Assembly: GCA_003133425.1 (NCBI GenBank) | Contig: PKXI01000209.1 | Coordinates: 1,739-19,728 of the forward strand | DNA from: Acidobacteriaceae bacterium | Lineage (GTDB): Bacteria > Acidobacteriota > Terriglobia > Terriglobales > Acidobacteriaceae | Length of the DNA stretch: 17,990 nt | Direction: 5' to 3' | Shown: positions 1 to 7,500 of the stretch, piece by piece | Numbering within the stretch: the first letter of the stretch is position 1 | How the letters are laid out: every line of letters begins with the position of its first letter | Program-made: the position numbers and the translations under genes | Notes under the pieces: generated by a model | Seen by the model: the letters and a program-made list of their open reading frames with translations, nothing else | Database searches by the model: none | What the model was told of the DNA's origin: nothing

Positions 1-341
1 TTCTCGAGGGACGCGGCTCGCTGGGAGCGTGGCTGGCAGTGATGGCCAGGAACCGGGCGATCGATGCGCTGCGGCGCAGAAGGCCTGCGGAGACGGTGGA
101 TGACGTGGTGCTGGTTTCAAAGACAAACCTGGCATCGGAGTTCGAGCGGAATTCGATGATCGAAAAAGTGCGCGGTGTCCTGAAGGGTTTGCCGGTGGAA
201 CAGCAGGCGTCGATGGAGCTGGCTTATTTTGAGGGGCTGAGCCACTCGGAGATTGCGGCCAGAACCGGCGACCCGCTGGGGACGGTGAAGACCAGGATCA
301 GAACGGCGTTGACAAGTTTACGAAAGGCACTGGAAGCATGA
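1..341 (+). CDS. ECF sigma factor, SigK-like (5' end outside window)
   Basis: This is the C-terminal 113 or so residues of an RNA polymerase sigma-70 family factor of the extracytoplasmic-function group. The frame is open from base 3, so the gene starts before the window. The first visible residues (GSLGAWLAVMARNRAIDALR) match the end of sigma region 2, which binds the -10 element. The segment from about base 159 to 336 is a region 4.2 helix-turn-helix (GLPVEQQASMELAYFEGLSHSEIAARTG, with the TVKTRIRTAL recognition helix) that reads the -35 element; quoted here as two adjoining parts of one helix bundle. The stop codon overlaps the start of the next gene, an RskA-type anti-sigma factor, which supports assignment to the SigK class. 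The signal it answers cannot be read from the sequence. The internal ATG at 39 is not the true start. Confidence 0.9.
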   Translation, partial: LEGRGSLGAWLAVMARNRAIDALRRRRPAETVDDVVLVSKTNLASEFERNSMIEKVRGVLKGLPVEQQASMELAYFEGLSHSEIAARTGDPLGTVKTRIRTALTSLRKALEA

Positions 342-1138
342 TGGACGGCGGACATATCGCGCAAGAAGACCTGGCTCTCTTTGCGATGCACGGCTGCTCT
401 GAGGAGGAGTCAGCGGCGGTGCGTTCGCATGTAAAGGAGTGCGCCCCCTGCCGGGCCGAACTCGGGAAGGTATCAGGAGATCTTGCGGTGGTAGCCATGA
501 GCGTGGAACAGCATCCGCTGCCTGAAGGTGCGCGACAGCGATTCATCGGGAGAATCTCAGGCGCTCCGGCAACGCCGGGGAAGGCCACGCAGGCGCCGGT
601 GATTTCGATCAGCAGGGAGCAGACGCGCAGGCCGCTCGTGTGGATTCCGTGGGCTGCGGCGGCTGCGCTGGCTTTGATTGCGATCACGCTGGGAGTGGAG
701 ATCAATTCTCTGAATCAGCAGCTCAAGAATCAGTCGCACGAGTTGGCGGACTTGACCGCGGCGAATGCGCATGCGCAAGAGGTGCTCGAAGTGTTGACGG
801 CGCCGAAGGCGCAGCGAGTGGTGCTGACGGCCGGCAAGGCGGCGCCGGTGCCGAGTGCGCGTGCGGTTTATCTTGCGGAGCGCGGCGGGCTGATCTTCCA
901 GGCCAGCAACATGGGACCGCTGCCGGAGCACAAGGCTTATGAGCTTTGGGTGATTCCGGCGAATGGGAAGGCGCCGATTCCGGCGGGGCTGTTCTGGCCG
1001 GATGCGGCGGGAAGTGCGAGCCTGGTGTTGCCGCAGTTGCCGGTGGGCGTGGAGGCGAAGGCGTTTGGCGTGACCGTTGAGAACGCCGAGGGATCGCCGT
1101 GGCCGACTTCGAAGATTATTTTGGCGGGCGGGGCTTAG
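338..1138 (+). CDS. Anti-sigma factor, RskA-like, zinc-finger and one membrane segment
   Basis: This is a membrane-anchored anti-sigma factor that is expected to hold the upstream sigma factor inactive. Residues 1-50 carry a zinc-associated anti-sigma signature, H31-x3-C35-x2-C38. Residues 100-120 form a single hydrophobic helix (WIPWAAAAALALIAITLGV). Residues 121-150 look like a short coiled coil. Residues 175-264 resemble the RskA C-terminal domain (ELWVIP, GLFWPD, FGVTVENAEGSPWPT). The predicted topology is N-terminus in the cytoplasm and RskA domain outside, as in the family. The start overlaps the sigma stop by ATGA, so the two are probably translationally coupled. A second ATG at 341 is equally possible and changes nothing of note. 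In related systems release occurs by regulated proteolysis; nothing here shows the trigger. Confidence 0.92.
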   Translation: MMDGGHIAQEDLALFAMHGCSEEESAAVRSHVKECAPCRAELGKVSGDLAVVAMSVEQHPLPEGARQRFIGRISGAPATPGKATQAPVISISREQTRRPLVWIPWAAAAALALIAITLGVEINSLNQQLKNQSHELADLTAANAHAQEVLEVLTAPKAQRVVLTAGKAAPVPSARAVYLAERGGLIFQASNMGPLPEHKAYELWVIPANGKAPIPAGLFWPDAAGSASLVLPQLPVGVEAKAFGVTVENAEGSPWPTSKIILAGGA

Positions 1139-1139
1139 G

Positions 1140-1285
1140 GGGATCTGGTCGGCTGGATTGCGGCTATCCCACTCAAGCCGCAGAAGGCGCGGCTTGAATG
1201 GGGCACAAGGCGTTAGTGAGAGATCCGGTGTTTGGGTTTCTACTATCCCACTCAAGCCGCAAAGGACGCGACTTGAATGGGGCAC
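1140..1285. repeat. Two tandem copies (R1, R2) of the 43-bp palindromic repeat
   Basis: R1 spans 1164-1206 and R2 spans 1243-1285. Both are 43 bp, begin ctatcccactcaagccgc and end ttgaatggggcac, and differ at four positions. Each folds on itself through the arms tcaagccgc and gcggcttga (R1). The sequence just before each copy is also loosely alike, so a unit of about 79 bp seems to have been duplicated. Three further family members lie at 2405-2447, 8468-8551 and 12665-12707. They sit between the anti-sigma gene and the hydrolase gene and could fold in the transcript. Neither has a following T tract, so they are not typical intrinsic terminators. Confidence 0.85.
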
Positions 1286-1309
1286 CGGCGCGGTTTGGGG
1301 ATGGACATT

Positions 1310-1380
1310 CCCTCAGGAGTTAAAGCCCTCAATTATTTTTCCTCGACTTATGAGGCGGCTAAATCCGCGCCCTTTCAAAG
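1310..1380. repeat. Possible degenerate copy of a second palindromic repeat family
   Basis: This stretch has a structured look: ctcaggagttaaagccctc is followed by an AT-rich centre, then gaggcggctaaatccgcgccc. It contains the short arms cctca/tgagg and the hairpin gcgg-ctaaat-ccgc. It resembles a dispersed 'ctaaagccc' repeat that I recall from acidobacterial intergenic regions, but only one copy lies in this window, so the family membership is from memory. The rest of the 332-base gap between 1139 and 1470 holds the R1/R2 pair and a weak promoter candidate, and nothing else I can support. Confidence 0.3.
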
Positions 1381-1420
1381 CGTCGACTTCTTCAGAGGAT
1401 TCCGTGAACGCCATTGCTGC

Positions 1421-1463
1421 TTGACACTTACTTCAACGCCGGTTGAGGATGACTCACGAGGAA
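1421..1463 (+). promoter_or_regulatory. Candidate promoter -35 and Shine-Dalgarno for the hydrolase gene
   Basis: A perfect TTGACA lies at 1421-1426. The -10 at the expected distance is poor (gaggat, 1445-1450, after 18 bases). A good Shine-Dalgarno GAGGAA lies at 1458-1463, seven bases before the ATG at 1471, and this fixes the start. The -10 would give a very short leader. The promoter is weakly supported; the ribosome binding site is solid. Confidence 0.35.
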
Positions 1464-1470
1464 TCCACAC

Positions 1471-2373
1471 ATGCGTTTGAAGATGGTTATGGTGCTGGGC
1501 GCACTTCTGTTGTTGAGCAGTTCACAGTTTTTGCGTGCGCAAGCGGGCGAAAATGCTTCGCCTGAACAGGGCTTTACTGTCACCAGTGACGTGACCTACA
1601 CAAAGGGCGCTCAGGGGCCGCTGAAGGCGGATGTTTACATCCCCAAAGGCACTGGGCCTTTTCCGGGAATTGTATTCATCCACGGCGGCGGCTGGAAGAA
1701 CGGCGATCGCAACCAGATGATCAAGCTGATCAAGGCTCTGGCTGAGGATGGCTACGTGGGATTCACGATCGAATACGATGTGGACCCGGTGCATTTTCCG
1801 GCTTCGTTCCATGAATCGCTCGCTGCGGTGAAGTTCTTCCGCGAACACGCCGCTGAATATCGACTTGATCCTGCGCGGGTTGGCGTGGCGGGCAGTTCCG
1901 CGGGTGGGGAATTGGCTGCGCTGGTGGCGCTCGATCCGGAGGGGGCGACGTTTGACACTGCGCCATCTGCAAAAGAAGCGAAGGCGGGCGCGCAAGCGCG
2001 GGTGCAGGCGGCAGTGATTCTGAACGGAGCGCTGGACCTGACGGCGCAGGACGAGACGGTGTCGACCTCGGTGGCGGATTATCTGGGCGGTAAGTGCACG
2101 GCGATGCCGCGGGAGTGCAAGGATGCTTCGCCGCAGTTTCATGTGCATGGCGGCGCGCCGCCGTTTTATGTGGGGCATGGGACGGTGGATCAGAGCGTGC
2201 CGTTCGCTGAGGCGGTTGCTTTTACCAATGCGCTGAAGGCTGCGAATGTGCCGGTCGAGTTCTTCCAGGCCGAGGGAGGAAAGCATACGTTCTGGGCCGA
2301 TCCCCGGTTCTATGCGGCGAACCTGGAGGGGATTAAGAAGTTTCTGGGGGTGCATCTGAAAAAGAATCAATGA
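1471..2373 (+). CDS. Secreted alpha/beta hydrolase, esterase/lipase type
   Basis: This is a 300-residue serine hydrolase of the alpha/beta fold, close to the BD-FAE / acetyl-esterase group. A Sec signal peptide is visible at residues 1-25 (basic MRLK, hydrophobic core, AQA before the probable cut). The oxyanion-hole motif HGGGW lies at 71-75. The nucleophile elbow GSSAG lies at 141-145 with Ser143. The likely acid is Asp240 in HGTVDQSVP, and the catalytic His is His272 in GGKHTFW. Two cysteines, 209 and 216, could form a disulfide in the periplasm. The start is fixed by GAGGAA seven bases upstream. The gene stands alone between two repeat-bearing gaps, so genomic context gives no substrate. 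An ester or acylated carbohydrate is a reasonable guess from the family, but the exact substrate is unknown. Confidence 0.9.
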   Translation: MRLKMVMVLGALLLLSSSQFLRAQAGENASPEQGFTVTSDVTYTKGAQGPLKADVYIPKGTGPFPGIVFIHGGGWKNGDRNQMIKLIKALAEDGYVGFTIEYDVDPVHFPASFHESLAAVKFFREHAAEYRLDPARVGVAGSSAGGELAALVALDPEGATFDTAPSAKEAKAGAQARVQAAVILNGALDLTAQDETVSTSVADYLGGKCTAMPRECKDASPQFHVHGGAPPFYVGHGTVDQSVPFAEAVAFTNALKAANVPVEFFQAEGGKHTFWADPRFYAANLEGIKKFLGVHLKKNQ

Positions 2374-2404
2374 TGGAAGTGGTTTTGCTGGTTGAGGGCT
2401 GTGG

Positions 2405-2447
2405 CTTCCCACCCTTGCGGCAGAAACAATCCGCAAGAATGGGGCAC
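2405..2447. repeat. 43-bp palindromic repeat, copy R3 (intergenic)
   Basis: This copy has the same 43-bp frame as R1 and R2: it starts cttcccacccttgcgg and ends aatggggcac. Its stem is cttgcgg (2414-2420) paired with ccgcaag (2431-2437). Compared with R1 the arm sequence is different but still complementary. Read in the frame that starts at its second base it is open and gives FPPLRQKQSARMGH, which is very like the peptide encoded by the copy inside the MBL hydrolase gene (LPPFAQKEAERMGH). Confidence 0.85.
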
Positions 2448-2609
2448 GGGGCTCTTGGGGTGGGTTGGCTGGAGTCGATGGAGAACTATCAGGGATTGTC
2501 GTGGTGAATATCCCGCCTTGATCGGTTCCGAAGGAGACGCGAATCGGTGAAGATGGGACGCCCGGCATCCCGGTGACCAGGGCGACTGATTGCAATCTGA
2601 ATTTGTGTC

Positions 2610-2641
2610 TGGACAGGCGCCTCGGTACAGGTACACTGTCC
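2610..2641 (+). promoter_or_regulatory. Candidate promoter and overlapping inverted repeat before the AIM24-like gene
   Basis: TGGACA at 2610-2615 matches five of six bases of the -35 consensus, and TACACT at 2632-2637 lies 16 bases downstream as a four-of-six -10. The arms ggacag (2611-2616) and ctgtcc (2636-2641) form an inverted repeat that overlaps both boxes, which could be an operator or chance. A strong Shine-Dalgarno AGGAGG follows at 2647-2652. Confidence 0.3.
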
Positions 2642-2660
2642 GTGATAGGAGGTTCTTACC

Positions 2661-3431
2661 ATGCAGACACGGATTCAGGGCACGACCATGCCAGTGCTTG
2701 AGGTGCAACTCGATCCCAACGAGAGCGTGTATTCAGAGAGCGGAGAGCTTTCCTGGATGACAGGATCGGTCCAGATGGCGACGCATACGCAGATGGGTGG
2801 AGGCGGCGGCCTGTTTGGGGTGTTAAAGCGGGTGGCCGGCGGCGGAAGCATCTTCATGACCGAGTACCGGGCCTTCCAGTATCCGGGCGAGGTCGCGTTT
2901 GCCACCAAGGTTCCAGGGCATATTGTGCCCGTCGAGCTGGGTCAGGGGCCGGAGTACATGGTGCACCGGCACGGGTTTTTGTGCGCTACGCCGCAGGTGA
3001 CTATCGGGGTGGGTTTTCAGCAGTCGCTGGGCGCGGGCATTTTTGGCGGCGACGGGTTTCTGCTGCAAAAGGTTGGCGGCGTGGGAACAGCGTGGCTGGA
3101 GTTGAGCGGCGAACTGATTGTGAAAAACCTTGCGCCGGGCGAGACACTGCGCGTGCATCCGGGACACGTTGGCGCATTTCAATCGTCGGTGGCGTTCCAG
3201 ATCACAATGGTTCCCGGCATCCGGAACATGGTCTTCGGTGGAGACGGGCTGTTTTTGGCGGTGCTGACAGGGCCGGGACAGGTGTGGCTGCAGACGCTGC
3301 CGATTTCGCGGCTGGCGCATCAAATTGGTGAGTACCTGCCGCGCGCAGAAGCACGGCAGACGACCGCGGCCGGCGTAGGCGGCGGGCTGTTGGGCGGGAT
3401 TGTGGGCTCGATTCTGAGCGGGGATCAGTGA
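2661..3431 (+). CDS. AIM24 / TIGR00266 family protein
   Basis: This 256-residue protein belongs to the AIM24 (DUF124, TIGR00266) family, which forms a beta-rich barrel-like fold. Its biochemical function in bacteria is not established. Family features visible are the N-terminal LEVQLDPNESVYSESGELSWM (16-33 region), the glycine run GGGGGLFG (46-53) followed by KRVAGGGSIFMTEY, the DGFLLQKVGGVGTAWLELSG block (131-150), and the C-terminal block GDGLFLAVLTGPGQVWLQTLP with a glycine-rich tail. No signal peptide or clear membrane helix is present. The start is supported by AGGAGG at 2647-2652, eight bases upstream. The gene is followed by a short tandem repeat and then a permease gene on the same strand, which gives no functional clue. 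Confidence 0.88.
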   Translation: MQTRIQGTTMPVLEVQLDPNESVYSESGELSWMTGSVQMATHTQMGGGGGLFGVLKRVAGGGSIFMTEYRAFQYPGEVAFATKVPGHIVPVELGQGPEYMVHRHGFLCATPQVTIGVGFQQSLGAGIFGGDGFLLQKVGGVGTAWLELSGELIVKNLAPGETLRVHPGHVGAFQSSVAFQITMVPGIRNMVFGGDGLFLAVLTGPGQVWLQTLPISRLAHQIGEYLPRAEARQTTAAGVGGGLLGGIVGSILSGDQ

Positions 3432-3433
3432 GA

Positions 3434-3457
3434 CAGTGAACAGTGAACAGTGAACAG
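3434..3457. repeat. Heptanucleotide tandem repeat (CAGTGAA, 3.4 copies)
   Basis: Three full copies of cagtgaa plus cag begin three bases after the stop codon of the AIM24-like gene. A period of seven is not a multiple of three. Because the tract is in the gap between two genes, changes in copy number would alter spacing only. Confidence 0.9.
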
Positions 3458-3492
3458 GATGAATACTTTGCCAGGGCTCACTTGGAAATACG

Positions 3493-4527
3493 ATGAAGAC
3501 TAGTCCCGGCGGTGCGATGCGCGATTTTCGCAGCGACATTGTGTTCGCGTTCATCCTGGCCCTGGCTTGTTACCTGGCTTGGCTTGTGCGTGACGTGCTG
3601 GTGCTGCTTTATGTGAGCGCTTTGTTTGCGGTGGTGCTGGCGCCCATCGTCCGATCGACGTCGCGCTTCCGGATTGGCCGCTGGCGACCGTTCAAGGGCG
3701 CAGCCATTTTCTATCTGCTGCTGGGCGTGGTGGCAGCAATTGCAGCCTTCGGATTTCTTGCATTGCCACCGGTGATCAATGACTTGCAGGAGTTCGGCCG
3801 GGAGATGCCGGCACGCCTGCCCAGTATTTTGCAGAGGCTGCAAAGCTTTCCGATGGCGGAACACCTGAATACCGCGGATGTCAGTTCCCGGCTTCAAAAT
3901 TTCGCCAGCAATGCGGCCACTTATCTGCTGATTTCCATCAGAGACTGGGCGGGCACGCTGTTCGAGACCATCATGGGTTTTATCCTGACCGTCTATTTCA
4001 TTCTGGAAGGAGCTCAGGCCTACCGGTGGTTCCTTTCGCTGTTTCCCCAGGACCAGCGCGCGCGGCTCGACGAGACTTTGCAACGCGCGGAGGTTCGCAT
4101 GGGCAGATGGTTAGTTGGCCAGGGCAGCCTTATGCTCATCCTTGGGGTCTGCAGCACGATCGTCTATGTTTCTCTGCATGTCCGCTATGCGTATGCACTT
4201 GGCGTGCTGACCGGATGGTTGAACATTATTCCGATTGTGGGCGCTGCTGTGTGCATTGGGCTTGCGCTGCTGGTGGCGGCCATCGACTCATGGGGACGGG
4301 TGCTGGGCGTTGCTGTCTTTTACCTGATCTATCTCCAAGTGGAAAACTCATATCTTGTTCCGCGGATCATGAAGAGCAGGGTAGGCCTGCCCGGCTTGGC
4401 GATTCTGGTCTCGCTGCTGTTCGGCTCCGCGTTTGCCGGCGTTCTGGGGGCACTGGTTTCGGTCCCCACGGCGGTGCTGGTGGCGGAACTGCTGGACGAA
4501 TATGTTGTCCACAAGGATGCATCGTAA
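3493..4527 (+). CDS. AI-2E family transporter (PerM-like permease)
   Basis: This 344-residue polytopic membrane protein matches the AI-2E transporter (UPF0118, PerM) family. Members include autoinducer-2 exporters and Na+/H+ antiporters, so the substrate is open. Hydrophobic segments lie at about 15-32, 34-53, 69-91, 155-171, 211-230, 235-265, 268-283 and 300-335. Family motifs are LYVSALFAVVLAPIV near the N-terminus, VYFILEG at 167-173, the LTGWLNIIPIVGA turn (239-251), the QVENSYLVPRIM block (282-293), and the terminal GLPGLAILVSLLFG and PTAVLVAELL. The amphipathic region between about 92 and 150 is the usual soluble insert. The start is not supported by a strong Shine-Dalgarno; an in-frame ATG at 3517 (MRDFRSD) is an alternative. 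The stop lies nine bases from the convergent stop of the c-di-GMP gene. Confidence 0.9.
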   Translation: MKTSPGGAMRDFRSDIVFAFILALACYLAWLVRDVLVLLYVSALFAVVLAPIVRSTSRFRIGRWRPFKGAAIFYLLLGVVAAIAAFGFLALPPVINDLQEFGREMPARLPSILQRLQSFPMAEHLNTADVSSRLQNFASNAATYLLISIRDWAGTLFETIMGFILTVYFILEGAQAYRWFLSLFPQDQRARLDETLQRAEVRMGRWLVGQGSLMLILGVCSTIVYVSLHVRYAYALGVLTGWLNIIPIVGAAVCIGLALLVAAIDSWGRVLGVAVFYLIYLQVENSYLVPRIMKSRVGLPGLAILVSLLFGSAFAGVLGALVSVPTAVLVAELLDEYVVHKDAS

Positions 4528-4536
4528 GGAAAGATT

Positions 4537-7500
4537 TCAAGCAGATTGAGGCAGAGGGGCGAGCCACAATCGCTCAAAATCTTCCAGCGGGAGCGGGGGG
4601 CTGAACAGGTAGCCCTGGAATGAGTGGCAGCCGAGAATAGCGAGAAACTGGCGCTGCTCATCGATCTCCACGCCCTCTGCGATGACCGACAAGCCCATCG
4701 CGCGACTGAGTGAAACGATGGTTTGCGCAATGGCGCCGCTGGTGACATCGACGAGAATGTCGCGGACGAAGGCGCGGTCAATCTTCAACTGGTCGAGGGG
4801 CAGCCGCTTCAAGTAGGACAGAGAGGAATAGCCGGTGCCGAAGTCGTCGAGCGAAAATGTCAAGCCATGCGATTTGAGGGCAGACATTTTCTCGATCACG
4901 TCGTCGACGTTTTCGAGCAAGATGCTTTCAGTGAGTTCGAGCTTGAGGTTTCTGGGATTTGCGCCGGTGCGATAAAGGACTGCCAGCACCTGGTCCACGA
5001 ACGCCGGTTGGCGAAACTGGCGGGCACTGATGTTGACTGCGGGGGCGATGTGGGCCGTTTCCCGCCGATGCTTCCATGCCGCGATTTGCTTGCAGGTAGA
5101 TTCCAGAACCCAATCTCCGAGGGGCAATATCAAACCTGTCTCCTCGGCCAGGGCAATGAATTCTTCTGGCGCCAGCAGGCCGCGCTCAGGGTGATTCCAA
5201 CGGACCAGGGCCTCGGCGCCAATCAAGCCTTTTGAATCGACCTGGGGCTGGTAATAGAGTGCGAACTCGGCGTTCTTTATTGCCTGGCGGAGGTCTTCTT
5301 CCATCGCAGCGCGGGCATTTACGGCAGCCTGCAAGGCAGGAGCAAAAAACCGCATTGTGTTGCGGCCTGCTGCCTTGGCTTGATACATGGCAATTTCGGC
5401 TTGTTGCAAGATTTCGTGTGCGCTCTCCGATTGAGCTCCATAGACCGTGATGCCGATGCTGAAGGAGAAATGATATTCGCGGCCTGCCAGCAGGTATGGT
5501 TCGCCGCCGGCGGCAATGATTTTGCCGGCGGCGTGTCCGGTCTGTTCAGCGGCATCTTCCATTTTCCCGCTGAGGCCTTCGAGCAAGACGACAAACTCAT
5601 CTCCGCCCAATCGGGCTACGGTGTCGGCTTCACTTACACATGCCGCAATGCGGCGGGCAACTTCCTGCAGCAAAAGGTCGCCGACCTGGTGGCCGAGTGT
5701 ATCGTTCAGAGTCTTGAAGTGATCGATGTCGATGAACAGCAGGCTCTGCTTGCGGCGATCGCGCATGCCGGCTGCCAGGGATTGCCGCAGGCGATCGAAG
5801 AGCAGACGGCGGTTGGGCAGGCGGGTCAACGGGTCGTAGAAGACGAGCATCCGAATTTCGTCCTCCGCGGCTTTGGCATCGGAGAGATCACGATTTATGC
5901 CGAGGAGGCAGGCAACGCCCTCGATTTCGATCACGGATGCCGATATCAGCACCCAGAAGATTTCGCCATTCTTCTTTCGAAACCTGGCCTCGATGTTCCT
6001 GCAGAGAGACTCCTGCTGGATGACTTCAAGCAGATTCTCGCGCTCGCGCCGATCGACCCATATGTTCAATTCCACCGACGTGTGGTCGACCAGTTCATCG
6101 CGTTCAAAGCCAAGCAGATTGAGGAATGCCGGGTTGACGTCGACATATCTGCCATCGCTGAGGACGGTGATTGTGACGGGATCGAGGCTGGTTTGGAAGA
6201 CCGTGCGGTAGCGTTCTTCACTGGTGCGCAGAGCTTGCTGCGCCTTGACCAGCTGCAACTCCGCGGCCTTGGCGACCGAGATATCGCGCATCAGGGAGAG
6301 GACGCAGGGGAGGCCCTCAATTTCGATCACCGAAATCGAGAGCAGAATCCAGATAAATTCTCCATTCTTCCTCTTGAATCGTGCTTCCCTGTCTTGAAGG
6401 GGCAGACCAAGATGTAAGGCTTCAACCACGCTTTTGCGATTGGCGGGATTCTGCCAGAAGCCGAGTTCCAGGGAAGTGTTGCCGATGATTTCCTCGCGCT
6501 CGAAGCCAATGATTTGGAGGAATCGCTCATTGACGTCGATGTATCGTCCATTGTCGAGTTGGGTTATTGAAATGCCGTCGAGACTGGCCTGGAACACCGT
6601 GCGGTAGCGCTCTTCGCTGGTACGGATTTCCTCCTGGGCCTTTTCGAGTTTTTCCTCAGCGTCCTTGGCTGCGGAGATATCGCGCATCACACCGAGAATG
6701 CAGGAGAGGCCCTCAATCTGAATTACAGAAACCGACAGGAGAACCCAAACGATCAGCCCATCCTTCCTTTTGAAGCGGGCTTCCATGTCCTTGACGCTTA
6801 AGTCCCGGCGGAGCGCATCGATCAAGGGCACGCGATCGCTGGAATTCTCCCAAAGGCCGAGTTCCAGGGATCTGCTGCCGATGACTTCGTCACGCGTATA
6901 GCCGACAATTTCGAGGAAGCGCTCGTTAACGTCGAGGTATCGTCCATCGCTGCGCCGGCTGATGGAAATGCCGTCGAGGCTGGTCTGAAAGACGGTGCGG
7001 TAGCGTGCCTCGCTGGCGCGCAGCTCTTCCTGCGCTTCGAGCAGCCGCTGTTCAGACGCTTTGCGGAAGTTAATGTCCTCGACGAAGGTCACCAGGTGGA
7101 GCGGGCTGCCCTCGCCGTCGCGCTGGACCGAGGAGGTCAACCTTACCCAGGTCAGACTGCCGTCCTTGCGGACGTAGCATTTCTCCCAACTGGGAGTTCC
7201 AGGAACACTCGACGCGAGCTGCTCAAGCACCCCCGCACTTTCCTTCAGATGTTCCGCAGGCGTGATCTGCTGGAAAGTCTTGCCGGGAATTTCCCCCAGC
7301 GGGTAGCCGATGATCTCGGCGAAACGTGAGTTGCAGCGTAGAATCAGGCCTTCGAATGTGGCATGAATGATGCCGACTGCAGCCTGTTCAAATGTTTCCC
7401 TGAAGCGTTCCTCGCTGTCGAGGTGCGCCATCTCCACGCGCTTGTGCTCTGTGATGTCTTCGATGAAGCCTTCGAAATAGCGGGTCCGCCCATCTGGCCA

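Noticed and set aside
1164..1285. CRISPR-like pair of 43-bp repeats with a 36-base spacer
   Set aside because: Only two copies in tandem, four differences between them, further copies dispersed elsewhere in the window, and no cas genes.
557..1285. 242-residue minus-strand open frame opposite the anti-sigma factor
   Set aside because: The sequence is Arg-rich and lacks any domain, and the anti-sigma gene on the plus strand explains the frame.
1077..1424. 115-residue plus-strand open frame across the intergenic repeats
   Set aside because: It begins inside the anti-sigma gene in another frame and its coding is made up largely of the two palindromic repeats; no Shine-Dalgarno.
1522..2595. 357-residue minus-strand open frame opposite the alpha/beta hydrolase
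   Set aside because: The hydrolase frame carries a signal peptide and the full catalytic triad; the minus frame is Arg/His-rich with no family features.
5380..6417. 345-residue plus-strand open frame opposite the PAS-GGDEF-EAL gene
   Set aside because: It is antisense to conserved PAS and GGDEF coding sequence, and its protein has no recognisable domain. It follows from the GC-rich codon use of the real gene.
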